A stretch of DNA of 64,000 bases. Source: Paremcibacter congregatus (GTDB lineage: Bacteria; Pseudomonadota; Alphaproteobacteria; Sphingomonadales; Emcibacteraceae). Positions 55,534-64,000 of this stretch are shown piece by piece (the first letter of the stretch is position 1; every line of letters begins with the position of its first letter). The notes under the pieces were generated by a model. The model saw nothing but the letters and a program-made list of their open reading frames with translations. It ran no database searches and was not told the origin of the DNA. The translations under genes were made by a program, and so were the position numbers. The stretch is from contig NZ_CP041025.1 in NCBI RefSeq assembly GCF_006385135.1, positions 713,501-777,500 on the forward strand, written 5' to 3'.

Positions 55534-57615
55534 ATGCGTGCAGCTAGCGATGTCGGCGGAACTTTCACGGATCTTGTCTATTATGACTATGATGAAAAGA
55601 CGGGCAAGAGCGGGCCGGTAAAAATTGCCAAGGCTGATACAACGCCCCCCAACTTTGAACAGGGGGTCATGAACGCCATTCACAAAATGGATTTGAACCC
55701 TGAGGACATGACTTTCTTTGCGCATGGGTCGACGGTTATCATTAATGCTCTGACCGAACGCAAAGGCGTCAAAACCGCCTTGATTACCACCAGGGGATTC
55801 CGGGATGTGCTGGAGATTGCGCGCGGCAATCGCCCGGATCTGTTCAATTTTAATTTCCGGAAGCCCGTGCCCTTTGTTGATCGTTACCTGAGGCTGGAAC
55901 TGGACGAAAGGGTGAATTACAAGGGAGAAATCGAAAGACCCGTTGAGTTATCCCCCTTACAGGCCCAACTGGAATATTTGAAATCCGAAGGGGTGGAAGC
56001 CATAGCCATCAGTTTCCTGCATGCCTATGTCAATCCGGATAATGAGAATATCGTCGTCAGGGAAATCAAGAAATTATGGCCGGAAGTTTCGGTTCTGGCG
56101 TCCAGCGAAATCAGCAGGGAGTGGCGCGAATATGAGCGCACCAACACGACGGTCCTGTCCGCTTATGTTCATCCGATTGCCAAAAAATATATTGAATCTC
56201 TGGAACGAAAACTGGCGAGCGAGGGCTTCACGGGGCATCCCTACATGATGCAGTCCAATGGCGGCATCGCCACTGTGGAAAGCGCGAAAAACAACCCGAT
56301 CACGATGGTTGAATCCGGCCCGGCCAGTGGCATATTTGCCGCCGCGTATCTCGGGAAGATGATTGATGAGAAAAATCTGGTGGTTCTGGATATTGGCGGC
56401 ACGACGGCAAAATGCGCACTGATTGAAGAGGGCGACGTGAAGGTCACTACTGAGTATTATATTGAGAAAGATACCAAGTCTCCGGGGTATCCCATTCAAA
56501 CGCCCGTCTCTGAAATCGTCGAGATCGGCAACGGCGGCGGCAGCATCGCCTGGACCGATAAAGGTGGAAAACTTCATGTGGGGCCACAGTCCGCCGGGGC
56601 GATGCCAGGGCCTGCGGCTTATGGCAAGGGCGGTACAAAACCGACGACCACGGATTCAAATCTTATTCTGGGTCGGATTGACAAGAATTGTTTTGTCGGG
56701 GGAGAGGTCGAACCGGATATGGACGCCGTGCATCAAGCCTTCGCCCAGATCATGACCGACCTTGATGTGTCCTTGGAAGAAGCGGCACGGGGTGTGGTCA
56801 GGATAGCCAATGCCAATATGACAAATGCCCTGCGGCTTGTTTCAACAAACAAGGGGTATGATCCCCGGGATTTTGCATTGATCGCTTTTGGCGGTGGTGG
56901 GGCGATGCATGCGGTGGCTCTGGCGGAAGAATTAAAGGTTCCTAAGGTTATTGTTCCGGTAAATTCATCTGTATTTTCGGCGTGGGGCATGTTGTTGACC
57001 GACCTGCGGCGAGACTATATCCAAACCCATCTGACAATGGTGGCGGACCAAAACGCTGCCGAGATTGCCGAAGTTTTCCAATCCTTAAAAAACAAGGCGG
57101 CAATTGATTATAATCAGGATGGTGTTGAGCAGGATCAACAGATCATTTTTGAACATTTGGCTGACCTGCGTTATGCCGGACAAGAGCATACGGTAAAAGT
57201 GTCCATCCCTGTGAACGATCAGGGGCAGGTGGATATTATACAGGCAATTGCCTCGTTCCATGACGCCTATGAGAAGCGATATACCTATCGTCTTGATGCG
57301 GCTGTGCAACTGGTGAATTTTCACCTGATTGCCAAGGTCGAAGTACCCAAACCTGAAATCGTCAAAAAACAAGTCACAGGTCGAAGCCTGTCAGAAACGA
57401 TACTGCATGAACGGCACGTCGATTTTGACCAGCACGGGGTCCATAATACTGTTGTCTATGACGGCTTGAAGCTCGAACCCGGGATGGTGTTTACCGGTCC
57501 GGCGATTATTCAGGAACCTTCGGCAACACTTGTTATTTCCCCCGGTCATACTGCCAATGTTGATGCCTATGGCAATTATATCATTCATCTGAACTTTGCA
57601 GAAAAAGGAGCGTGA
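55534..57615 (+). CDS. hyuA: Hydantoinase A / oxoprolinase-family subunit A (ATP-dependent)
   Basis: This 693-residue protein has the ASKHA phosphate loop DVGGTFTD at residues 6-13, ARGNRPDLFNF, a second phosphate-type VVLDIGGTTAKCALI near 290 and FGGGGAMHAVALAEEL near 450. The family uses ATP to activate a lactam or imide (N-methylhydantoin, 5-oxoproline, caprolactam) or the enol of ketones (acetone/acetophenone carboxylase), together with a B subunit. The B subunit gene follows by 2 bp. Racemase and NCS1 permease neighbours favour a hydantoin- or imide-type ring. AAAGGA precedes the ATG. Confidence 0.92.
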   Translation: MRAASDVGGTFTDLVYYDYDEKTGKSGPVKIAKADTTPPNFEQGVMNAIHKMDLNPEDMTFFAHGSTVIINALTERKGVKTALITTRGFRDVLEIARGNRPDLFNFNFRKPVPFVDRYLRLELDERVNYKGEIERPVELSPLQAQLEYLKSEGVEAIAISFLHAYVNPDNENIVVREIKKLWPEVSVLASSEISREWREYERTNTTVLSAYVHPIAKKYIESLERKLASEGFTGHPYMMQSNGGIATVESAKNNPITMVESGPASGIFAAAYLGKMIDEKNLVVLDIGGTTAKCALIEEGDVKVTTEYYIEKDTKSPGYPIQTPVSEIVEIGNGGGSIAWTDKGGKLHVGPQSAGAMPGPAAYGKGGTKPTTTDSNLILGRIDKNCFVGGEVEPDMDAVHQAFAQIMTDLDVSLEEAARGVVRIANANMTNALRLVSTNKGYDPRDFALIAFGGGGAMHAVALAEELKVPKVIVPVNSSVFSAWGMLLTDLRRDYIQTHLTMVADQNAAEIAEVFQSLKNKAAIDYNQDGVEQDQQIIFEHLADLRYAGQEHTVKVSIPVNDQGQVDIIQAIASFHDAYEKRYTYRLDAAVQLVNFHLIAKVEVPKPEIVKKQVTGRSLSETILHERHVDFDQHGVHNTVVYDGLKLEPGMVFTGPAIIQEPSATLVISPGHTANVDAYGNYIIHLNFAEKGA

Positions 57616-57617
57616 TC

Positions 57618-59288
57618 ATGGATATTTTTACAACGGAAATCATCAAGGATTCCCTGGTTGCCCTGGGGGATGAGATGTTTAACGCCATGGTTCGGACGAG
57701 CATGAGCCCGATCATCTATGAAACCACGGACTTTGCGGTGGGCGCCACGGACGCCAGAGGAAACCTTCTGGCTCAGGGCAACGGGGTGACGGCTTTTCTC
57801 GCGACATTGGATACTGCGGTACAAAGCACGCTGGAACATTATCCGGATGCCGGGGATATCAAGCCCGGTGATGTCATCATAACCAATTCGCCTTATCATG
57901 GCGGCGGCACCCATTTGTCGGATGTGGTGATTATCCTGCCCGTATTCCATGAGGGCGTTTTGGTGGCCTTTACGGTCAATAAAGCCCATTGGACCGAAGT
58001 CGGCGGCGCACAGCCCGGAAGTGTTTCAACCTGCGCCACAGAAATATTTCAGGAAGGGCTGCATTTTAAATTCTTGAAACTGTATAGCGAAGGCAAAATC
58101 AATGATGCCCTGGTCGGGATCATCGAGGCCAATGTCCGCTTACCGGACAGTACATTGGGCGATATGTATGCGGGGGTTGCCGCGGCGCGTGTCGGGGCCA
58201 AAAGAATTTTGGAGCTGATCGAAAAATATGACCGTTCTTCCGTGCTTTTTGCCATGGATGAGTTGCTTGACTATGGGGAACGGATGACCGAGGCGGAGCT
58301 GAAAAAACTGCCTCAGGGGGTTTATCAAGCTGAAAGCATCGTTGAAGATGACGGTCTGGGGCATGGTCCTTTCACGATCAAGGTCAAAGTGACCATCGAA
58401 GGAGGACGTATGATTGCCGATTATACGGGAACCGACCCGCAAGCGCTGGGGCCGATCAACTGTTCTTATACCGGACTTGTGACGGGCGCGCGTTGCCTGT
58501 TCAAGGCGGTGACGGATTCAGAAATTCCGGCCAATGGCGGTTGTTTCCGCGCCCTCGATATTGTGTGTCCGCCGGGCACGATCATCAGTGCCCAGTCGCC
58601 GGCCGCGGTATCGCTTTATTATGAAGCATTGATCACGGCGATTGATGTGATGTGGAAGGCTTTGGCTCCTGTTATGCCGGACCGCTTGCCGGCCGGCCAT
58701 CAACGCAGTGTCGGGGCAACTTTTCTGAGTGGCTTTCACCCGGATACAGGAGACCTGTTTGTTATGGGGGAACCATTGGTTGGCGGCTGGGGCGGCAGTC
58801 AGGGTATGGACGGCGATAGTGGTCAGTTCTGTTGCGCGAACGGCGAGACGTTCAATATTCCGGCGGAATTGTTTGAAAGTCGCTATGGCGTACAAATAGA
58901 ACAATATGCCTTCCATGATGAAGACGGCGGCGCAGGAGAGTTTCGCGGCGGTAAAGGTGTGGTTCTGGACTACAAGGTGACATCTGACGTGGCGTATTTG
59001 ACCTATGCGGCGTCACAGACCATTTCCCGCCCGTGGGCGATGATGGGCGGACAGGAAGGGTCTAATAATTACGCCCTGATTTTACGCCAGGATGGGTCAG
59101 AGGAACGGCATCACATGTGTACGACCATCGCGGTGCATAAAGGCGAGGTTATTCGCCTGATGACGGGTACGGGCGGTGGTTATGGCGACCCGATGAAGAG
59201 GCCAAAGGAGAAAATCCTGAGTGATATAAAGAACGGATATATCACCAAAGAGCAAGCCCGGAAATTCTATAAGATGGAATGGATATAA
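57618..59288 (+). CDS. hyuB: Hydantoinase B / oxoprolinase-family subunit B
   Basis: This 556-residue protein of the HyuB family has SMSPIIYETTDFAVGATDARGN, NSPYHGGGTHLSDVVIILPV, with conserved His and Asp residues in the catalytic/metal region, and a glycine-rich C-terminus GTGGGYGDPMKRP. It forms the ring-opening enzyme with the A subunit encoded 2 bp upstream. The ATG at 57618 has AAGGAG 7 bp before it. Cytoplasmic, with no signal peptide. Confidence 0.93.
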   Translation: MDIFTTEIIKDSLVALGDEMFNAMVRTSMSPIIYETTDFAVGATDARGNLLAQGNGVTAFLATLDTAVQSTLEHYPDAGDIKPGDVIITNSPYHGGGTHLSDVVIILPVFHEGVLVAFTVNKAHWTEVGGAQPGSVSTCATEIFQEGLHFKFLKLYSEGKINDALVGIIEANVRLPDSTLGDMYAGVAAARVGAKRILELIEKYDRSSVLFAMDELLDYGERMTEAELKKLPQGVYQAESIVEDDGLGHGPFTIKVKVTIEGGRMIADYTGTDPQALGPINCSYTGLVTGARCLFKAVTDSEIPANGGCFRALDIVCPPGTIISAQSPAAVSLYYEALITAIDVMWKALAPVMPDRLPAGHQRSVGATFLSGFHPDTGDLFVMGEPLVGGWGGSQGMDGDSGQFCCANGETFNIPAELFESRYGVQIEQYAFHDEDGGAGEFRGGKGVVLDYKVTSDVAYLTYAASQTISRPWAMMGGQEGSNNYALILRQDGSEERHHMCTTIAVHKGEVIRLMTGTGGGYGDPMKRPKEKILSDIKNGYITKEQARKFYKMEWI

Positions 59289-59291
59289 AAA

Positions 59292-60623
59292 ATGACAATT
59301 GAGGAAAGCGGGATACTCAATGCCGATCCGCCTCTGCAGGATGGTGTCGGTTCAAGTTTGGATCAGGATGATTATTCCCGTAATCCTGTACCACAGGAGA
59401 AAACCCTGTCCGGTATTCATATCGCCATGGTGGTCATCGGGGGCACCATTGGCATCCCGGTTTACCTGATGTCGGCCAATATTGGCGGCAGTCTCGGCCT
59501 GTCAAAGGCGATTCCGGCATTCAGTCTCGGGTGCTTGATATTAGGTCTTTTAGGGGCCTTGACCAGTCTGTCCGGGGCGAAAACCCATCTTTCGACGTAT
59601 ATGCTGGTGGAATTTGCTTTTGGGCGGGTAGGGGCGCGGGTGGTGAATTTTGTCATCGCCCTGTCGCTGATCGGCTGGTACGGCGTTACCATGAATGTCT
59701 TTGCGCAGGCAATGGATGTGACCATATTGGATATCAGCGGCCAGTCCTTTCCCTTCAGCGTGTATATTATAGGCGGCAGCCTTCTGATGTGCGCCGTGAC
59801 CGTTTCCGGTTTTAAAGGCATTGACACCTTGGCCATGTTGCTGGTGCCTTTCATGTTGTTTTTCCTGATCTACGCGGCATATCTGTCTTCGGGTAAAATC
59901 ACCTCATGGGATATGACCAGTTCCGCCGGAACGGGGATCAGTTTTTCTGAAGCGGTTTCAGCCGTGATCGGCAGTTATATCGTAGGTGTTGTGATCCAGC
60001 CGGATTACAGTCGGTTTGCCAAGAACAGCCGTCATGCCTTATGGTCAGTGTTTGTCGCCCTTGGACTGTCCTTTCCCGTCGTTATGGTTTTATCGGCCAT
60101 TCCGGGAATTGCAACCGGTGAACAGGACCTGGTGAAAATCATGATTGCGCTGGGCATTGGTATTCCCGCATTTTTGCTGTTGTTGCTCGGGTCATGGTCG
60201 AGTAATGTGCTCTCTTTATATTCATCCGCCTTGTCACTGGCGACAATCTTCACCCGTGTTCATTTGTGGCAAATCATTGCAGCTATTGGCGTGATCGGTA
60301 CAGCGATTGCCTTTCTTGACATACAGGATTATCTGGTAAAATTTCTGTTGCTTCTGAGTATTTCCATACCGCCTGTGGCCAGCATCTATGTGATGGAAAC
60401 GCTTGTGTTGCGGAAATCACAATGCGATGTGGTGAAATTAGCCAAGGAGTCTCCCGTCAATTATGTGGCTTTTTTGGCCTGGGGGTCGGGAATTGGCATG
60501 GGGCTTCTGGCCGAAAATGGTATTTTCAGCATTAGTTCCATCGCCGCGATTGACGCCATTATTGTTTCGTCCGCATGTTATAAATTATTCGCAAGACCCG
60601 ATACGGCGCTGCCCCATCATTGA
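59292..60623 (+). CDS. NCS1-family (cytosine/purine/hydantoin-type) permease
   Basis: This 443-residue protein has twelve predicted membrane helices after a ~35-residue soluble N-terminus. NCS1 text is IAMVVIGGTIGIPVYLMSAN in helix 1, GRVGARVVNFVIALSLIGWYG in helices 3-4, and a conserved QPDYSRFAKN after helix 6. NCS1 carriers import cytosine, purines, allantoin, uracil or hydantoins with H+ or Na+. It starts 3 bp after the hyuB-like stop, so it is translationally coupled and probably brings the cyclic ureide into the cytoplasm. Confidence 0.92.
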   Translation: MTIEESGILNADPPLQDGVGSSLDQDDYSRNPVPQEKTLSGIHIAMVVIGGTIGIPVYLMSANIGGSLGLSKAIPAFSLGCLILGLLGALTSLSGAKTHLSTYMLVEFAFGRVGARVVNFVIALSLIGWYGVTMNVFAQAMDVTILDISGQSFPFSVYIIGGSLLMCAVTVSGFKGIDTLAMLLVPFMLFFLIYAAYLSSGKITSWDMTSSAGTGISFSEAVSAVIGSYIVGVVIQPDYSRFAKNSRHALWSVFVALGLSFPVVMVLSAIPGIATGEQDLVKIMIALGIGIPAFLLLLLGSWSSNVLSLYSSALSLATIFTRVHLWQIIAAIGVIGTAIAFLDIQDYLVKFLLLLSISIPPVASIYVMETLVLRKSQCDVVKLAKESPVNYVAFLAWGSGIGMGLLAENGIFSISSIAAIDAIIVSSACYKLFARPDTALPHH

Positions 60624-60733
60624 TGGGGGATACAAAATATGGTTCTGTCAATTCAGATTCTACGGTATTTTTTTGGCATTTTTCTTTAATTTACTACTGA
60701 TTCTAGTAGCTATTTGAAAATAATCTATTCTTT

Positions 60734-60839
60734 CCAACCCTACCCAATATATGAGGAAACCTACCTGCCGAAGGCATTGCTGTGTCCCCCTGTTCTGTTG
60801 AAGATAAAGAAAGTATTTCACAGTAGGTAGGGATAAAAC
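60734..60839. promoter_or_regulatory. Second cluster of GGGTAG-type motifs upstream of the hydantoinase/DUF917 genes
   Basis: The 221-bp gap after the permease contains CCAACCCTACCCAATA (60734-60749). Its complement TATTGGGTAGGGTTGG closely matches the CATTGGGGTAGGTTTTGG element at 51889. It also contains AAACCTACC (60757-60765) and AGTAGGTAGGGATAAAAC (60822-60839). This suggests a second promoter under the same activator. Confidence 0.5.
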
Positions 60840-60844
60840 AGAAG

Positions 60845-62431
60845 ATGCGAATTGGTGTAGATGTTGGCGGTACAAATACAGACGCCGTATTGATAGATGG
60901 CGAAAAAGTTCTTTCCTGGTGCAAGATGCCCACCACACCAGATGTTGGTGACGGGATTACGACAGCCATTACGAAAGTCATGACGGATGCAGGAGTATCT
61001 TCTACCGAAATTCAATGTGTGATGATTGGCACAACGCATTTCACAAATGCTTTTGTGGAGCGCAAGAACTTGCTGCCGGTTGGAATCATACGTATTGCCT
61101 TGCCCGCGGCCCGCGCGCTGCCGCCATTATTGGACTGGCCAGAGGATATCGCGAACAAGGTCGGGGACAATATTCATCTGATCCGTGGCGGTTATCAATA
61201 TGATGGGCGTCTGAATGAAGCTCTGGATGAAGAGGCGATAGCAGCGGCGGCCATTACGCTCAATAAGAAAAAAATTCATACCGTTGCAGTCACCTCATTA
61301 TTCTCGTCAGTGAATAATGATATGGAGCTCCGGGCTGCAGAGATATTGAAAGAGCATATGACGGATGTCAGTGTTTCCCTGTCTCATACCATCGGGCGTA
61401 TTGGCATTCTGGAACGTGAAAATGCGACGATTATGAATGCATCGTTGGCTGATATGGCAGGCAGTGTGGTCAAATCTTTCCGGCAAGCGCTGAAAAACCT
61501 AAATATCACGGCCCCTTTTTATGTGAGTCAAAATGACGGTACGCTCATGAGCGCGGACTTCGTCGCCAAATACCCGGTGTTGACGTTTGCATCCGGTCCT
61601 ACGAACAGTATGCGCGGGGCGGCGTATCTGTCTGGGGTGAAAGATGCCATCGTGGCGGATATTGGCGGCACGACCACGGACATTGGGATGCTGGTGAATG
61701 GCTATCCGCGTGAATCATCGGTGACCGTGGATATTGGCGGCATCAGAACCAATTTTCGGATGCCGGATGTTCTGGCCCTGGGACTGGGCGGAGGAAGTCT
61801 GGTCCGGCAAGAAGCGGGGAAAGTCACCGTCGGACCGCAATCGGTCGGTTACCGGTTATCGGAAGAGGGACTTGTTTTTAACGGCAGCACCCTGACCAGC
61901 AGTGATATTGCTGTGGCGGCCGGTTATGCCGAGATGGGCGATATTTCCAAAGTCTCTGCCCTGGAGACCGGGCTGATTGCGCAGGCTGTCGACGCCATTC
62001 ATGCCATCATATCCGAAGGCGTTGACCGAATGAAAACGAGCAGTGAACCGGTTCCTCTGATTTTGGTCGGCGGCGGTTCGATTTTGATCAACCGTGATAT
62101 TTCCGGAACAAGCAAGACGCTCATACCAGACCATGCATCTGTGGCTAATGCCATTGGCGCGGCGATTGCCCAGATCGGGGCGGAGATTGATAAAGTGTTT
62201 TCTTATGACGAGGTTGGCCGTGAGATTGCGATGGAAAGTGCGAAGCGGGAAGCCATCGAAAAAGCGATCGCGGCTGGCGCGGATGAAGAAACAATCAAGA
62301 TCATTGATATTGAAGAAGTTCCGCTGGCCTATGTGCCGGGGGGAGCGGTCAGGTTGCGTATAAAAGCCGCAGGGCAACTGAGTTTTGCTCAAAATACGCT
62401 TACTGAAATTTTTAAAGGCAAGGGTGAATAA
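60845..62431 (+). CDS. Short hydantoinase/oxoprolinase-family ATPase (HyuA-like, without long C-terminal domain)
   Basis: This 528-residue protein has the ASKHA loop GVDVGGTNTDAVLIDG at the very N-terminus, TTHFTNAFVERKNLLPVG, ERENATIMNASLADMAG, and a second loop IVADIGGTTTDIGML near residue 270. It is ~165 residues shorter than the upstream HyuA-like protein and lacks its C-terminal region, as usual for the version that pairs with DUF917 proteins. The DUF917 gene starts 4 bp downstream. Reaction unknown; ATP-driven activation of a lactam or amide is the family expectation. Confidence 0.9.
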   Translation: MRIGVDVGGTNTDAVLIDGEKVLSWCKMPTTPDVGDGITTAITKVMTDAGVSSTEIQCVMIGTTHFTNAFVERKNLLPVGIIRIALPAARALPPLLDWPEDIANKVGDNIHLIRGGYQYDGRLNEALDEEAIAAAAITLNKKKIHTVAVTSLFSSVNNDMELRAAEILKEHMTDVSVSLSHTIGRIGILERENATIMNASLADMAGSVVKSFRQALKNLNITAPFYVSQNDGTLMSADFVAKYPVLTFASGPTNSMRGAAYLSGVKDAIVADIGGTTTDIGMLVNGYPRESSVTVDIGGIRTNFRMPDVLALGLGGGSLVRQEAGKVTVGPQSVGYRLSEEGLVFNGSTLTSSDIAVAAGYAEMGDISKVSALETGLIAQAVDAIHAIISEGVDRMKTSSEPVPLILVGGGSILINRDISGTSKTLIPDHASVANAIGAAIAQIGAEIDKVFSYDEVGREIAMESAKREAIEKAIAAGADEETIKIIDIEEVPLAYVPGGAVRLRIKAAGQLSFAQNTLTEIFKGKGE

Positions 62432-62434
62432 GCA

Positions 62435-63532
62435 ATGACAAGGCAAATGAAAATTACATTGGATAATATGGAAGACTTTGCCCGCGGCGCAGCTTTTCTC
62501 GGTACGGGAGGTGGTGGAGATCCTTATATTGGCCGGATGTTGGCGCAAAACGCCATCAAGGAATTCGGGGCGCCTGAGGTCATCACAGCTGATGAACTGG
62601 CTGACGATGCGGTTGTCCTGACGGCAGCCATGTTGGGGTCACCGCCTGTGTTGCTGGAGAAGGCCTGTTGCGGGGACGATATTGATCTGGCCATTCGCAA
62701 ACTGGAAGAAAAACTTGGGCGTAAAGCCGACGCGATTCTGCCCATCGAAATTGGAGGCGTTAATTCAACGCTGCCGATTATGGCCGCGGCCCGGTTAGGG
62801 TTGCCGGTGGTGGATGCTGATGGCATGGGGCGCGCCTTTCCTGAATTGCAGATGGTGACCTTTAATGTATATGGCTGTTCAGCGACTCCTCTTGTGGTTA
62901 CGGATGAACATTTGAACTCGGTTTTGATTGAGGCGGATAGCGGTCAACGGGCCGAAGGTCTGGTGCGGGCCGCCGCTATTCAGATGGGGTTGAGTGTCAT
63001 GATTTCTTCTTTCCCCCTGAACGGGCGGCAAGTAAAGGACTACGCCGTGCATGGTACCCTGTCACTGGCGTTGGGGATTGGCATAGCGATCCGGGAAGGC
63101 CGGACAGCAGGAAATCCTGTAGAAGAGCTGGTGGCGTATCTGAAGACGACACCTTATTACAATCAGGCGAAAATCCTGTTTGACGGGAAGGTGACGGATC
63201 TTCGTCGGGAAACGACGAAGGGGTTTGCGATAGGGCATTGCTTGATGGATGCCCTGGATGGTTCCGGGCGACAAATGGAAATCATCTTTCAAAATGAACA
63301 TCTTGTGGCCCGTGAAAATGGAATTACGAAAGCCATCGTACCGGATTTGATTTGTATGGTTGATCGTGAAACGGCGGAGCCAATCCCGGTTGAGCATCTG
63401 CGGTACGGCCAGAGGATAAAAATTATCGGGACGTCGGCGGCTCCAATCATGCGTACGCCGGAAGCTTTACAGGTGTTCGGGCCGCGTATTTTTGGCCTGA
63501 ATGAAGATTTTATTCCGATTGAGCAATTATAA
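62435..63532 (+). CDS. DUF917-family protein
   Basis: This 365-residue protein has the DUF917 N-terminal signature DFARGAAFLGTGGGGDPYIG, followed by ADAILPIEIGGVNSTLPIMA and VDADGMGRAFPELQMVTF. DUF917 members often sit next to short hydantoinase/oxoprolinase genes, and the pair may form one enzyme, but their chemistry is largely uncharacterised. AAGGGTGAA lies before the start and the gap to the upstream gene is 3 bp, so the two are coupled. No signal peptide. Confidence 0.92.
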   Translation: MTRQMKITLDNMEDFARGAAFLGTGGGGDPYIGRMLAQNAIKEFGAPEVITADELADDAVVLTAAMLGSPPVLLEKACCGDDIDLAIRKLEEKLGRKADAILPIEIGGVNSTLPIMAAARLGLPVVDADGMGRAFPELQMVTFNVYGCSATPLVVTDEHLNSVLIEADSGQRAEGLVRAAAIQMGLSVMISSFPLNGRQVKDYAVHGTLSLALGIGIAIREGRTAGNPVEELVAYLKTTPYYNQAKILFDGKVTDLRRETTKGFAIGHCLMDALDGSGRQMEIIFQNEHLVARENGITKAIVPDLICMVDRETAEPIPVEHLRYGQRIKIIGTSAAPIMRTPEALQVFGPRIFGLNEDFIPIEQL

Positions 63533-63570
63533 ACATTTCAATATAAACCAATGTCTAGGGAGACTATAGA

Positions 63571-64000
63571 ATGAGTAATATTATCAATAGAGGACTAATT
63601 GCCACAACGGCGCTTTTTCTCTCTCTGCCTGCACCTGTCGCTTTTTCTGCTGTAGAGAATGCAGACCTGTTGACCCTTGAAGAAGTTGTAGTGACCTCTC
63701 GAAAAAGAGAAGAAAGCCTGCAGACCGTACCGGATTCCGTGACAGCGTTTGACAGTCTGGCCATCGAAAACGCAGGCATTGACGATGTTCAGGACTTTAT
63801 AGACCTGACCCCGAACATCAGCATGCGGGAAACATTTCGCGCCGGTGTAACTTTCATCACCATTCGCGGCATCACCACAGGACAGCAGGGCTGGGCGCCG
63901 GCGACTTATGTTGTGGATGGGGTTCAGGCCGGGTCTCTTGATGCCATAAATCAGGGCGCTTTGATGGATATCGAGCGGATTGAGGTTCTGAAAGGGCCCC
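63571..64000 (+). CDS. TonB-dependent receptor, 3'-truncated by the window end
   Basis: The first 143 residues are visible and the frame is open at the last base. A signal peptide (MSNIINRGLIATTALFLSLP, cleavage near AFSA) is followed by LEEVVVTSRKREESLQTVP, the plug signatures VTFITIRGITTGQQG and VVDGVQAG, and VLKGP at the edge. AGGGAGA precedes the ATG. It starts 38 bp after the DUF917 stop, so the second half of the hydantoin-like locus also has its own receptor. Confidence 0.93.
   Translation, partial: MSNIINRGLIATTALFLSLPAPVAFSAVENADLLTLEEVVVTSRKREESLQTVPDSVTAFDSLAIENAGIDDVQDFIDLTPNISMRETFRAGVTFITIRGITTGQQGWAPATYVVDGVQAGSLDAINQGALMDIERIEVLKGP

Overview
The window looks like a chromosomal segment of a Gram-negative, heterotrophic proteobacterium, most likely a marine alphaproteobacterium. 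The evidence is six TonB-dependent outer-membrane receptors (TBDRs) in 64 kb, each beside its own enzymes, plus an RTX/cadherin surface protein, a type V autotransporter and a TBDR-associated tryptophan-halogenase-like gene. Base composition is moderate. The order-level placement (Kordiimonadales/Emcibacterales-like) is my inference and was not tested. No rRNA, tRNA, CRISPR array or prophage was seen. The only mobile-element trace is a decayed IS6-like transposase at about 2.4 kb.

Layout. (A) 1-9.1 kb, cell surface: the 3' end of a cadherin/RTX adhesin, a 0.9-kb decayed intergenic stretch with the IS relic, and a 1994-residue autotransporter. (B) 9.5-19.2 kb: a flavin-dependent halogenase, a convergent TPR-sulfotransferase with a small exported protein, then an ECF sigma factor, a FecR-like anti-sigma factor and an STN-domain TBDR. 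The last three form a complete cell-surface signalling set, closed by a strong terminator. (C) 19.3-27.8 kb, peptide or small-molecule hydrolysis: an exported S9 peptidase, an operon of SnoaL-like protein, TBDR and DUF885 hydrolase, and a divergent exported amidohydrolase. (D) 28-37 kb, amide use: an operon of TBDR, amidase and MFS carrier, possibly continuing into an FAD amine oxidase, preceded by a cytosolic AmiC-like binding protein and a divergent MarR regulator. (E) 37-46.9 kb, alpha-mannoside use: GH92 mannosidase, FHS-family sugar permease, PfkB kinase and AGE-family isomerase on the minus strand; a LacI regulator and TBDR on the plus strand. Three copies of the same 14-bp palindrome sit in the two promoter regions. 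(F) 47.1-48.9 kb: an HD-domain protein divergent from a GlxA-type AraC regulator. (G) 49.1-64 kb, cyclic amide/ureide use: a MalT-like LuxR regulator, TBDR, hydantoin-racemase-like protein, cupin, hydantoinase A and B, NCS1 permease, a second short hydantoinase/oxoprolinase protein, a DUF917 protein and the start of another TBDR.

How it works together. Most blocks repeat one plan: outer-membrane uptake, periplasmic or cytoplasmic hydrolysis, an inner-membrane carrier, and a local regulator. In three blocks the TBDR gene is followed by a strong hairpin without a U-tract before the enzyme gene. This may set a higher receptor than enzyme mRNA level. The least familiar parts are block G, where related motifs recur upstream of both halves, and block B, where a halogenase and a sulfotransferase lie beside an ECF/FecR/TBDR signalling set.
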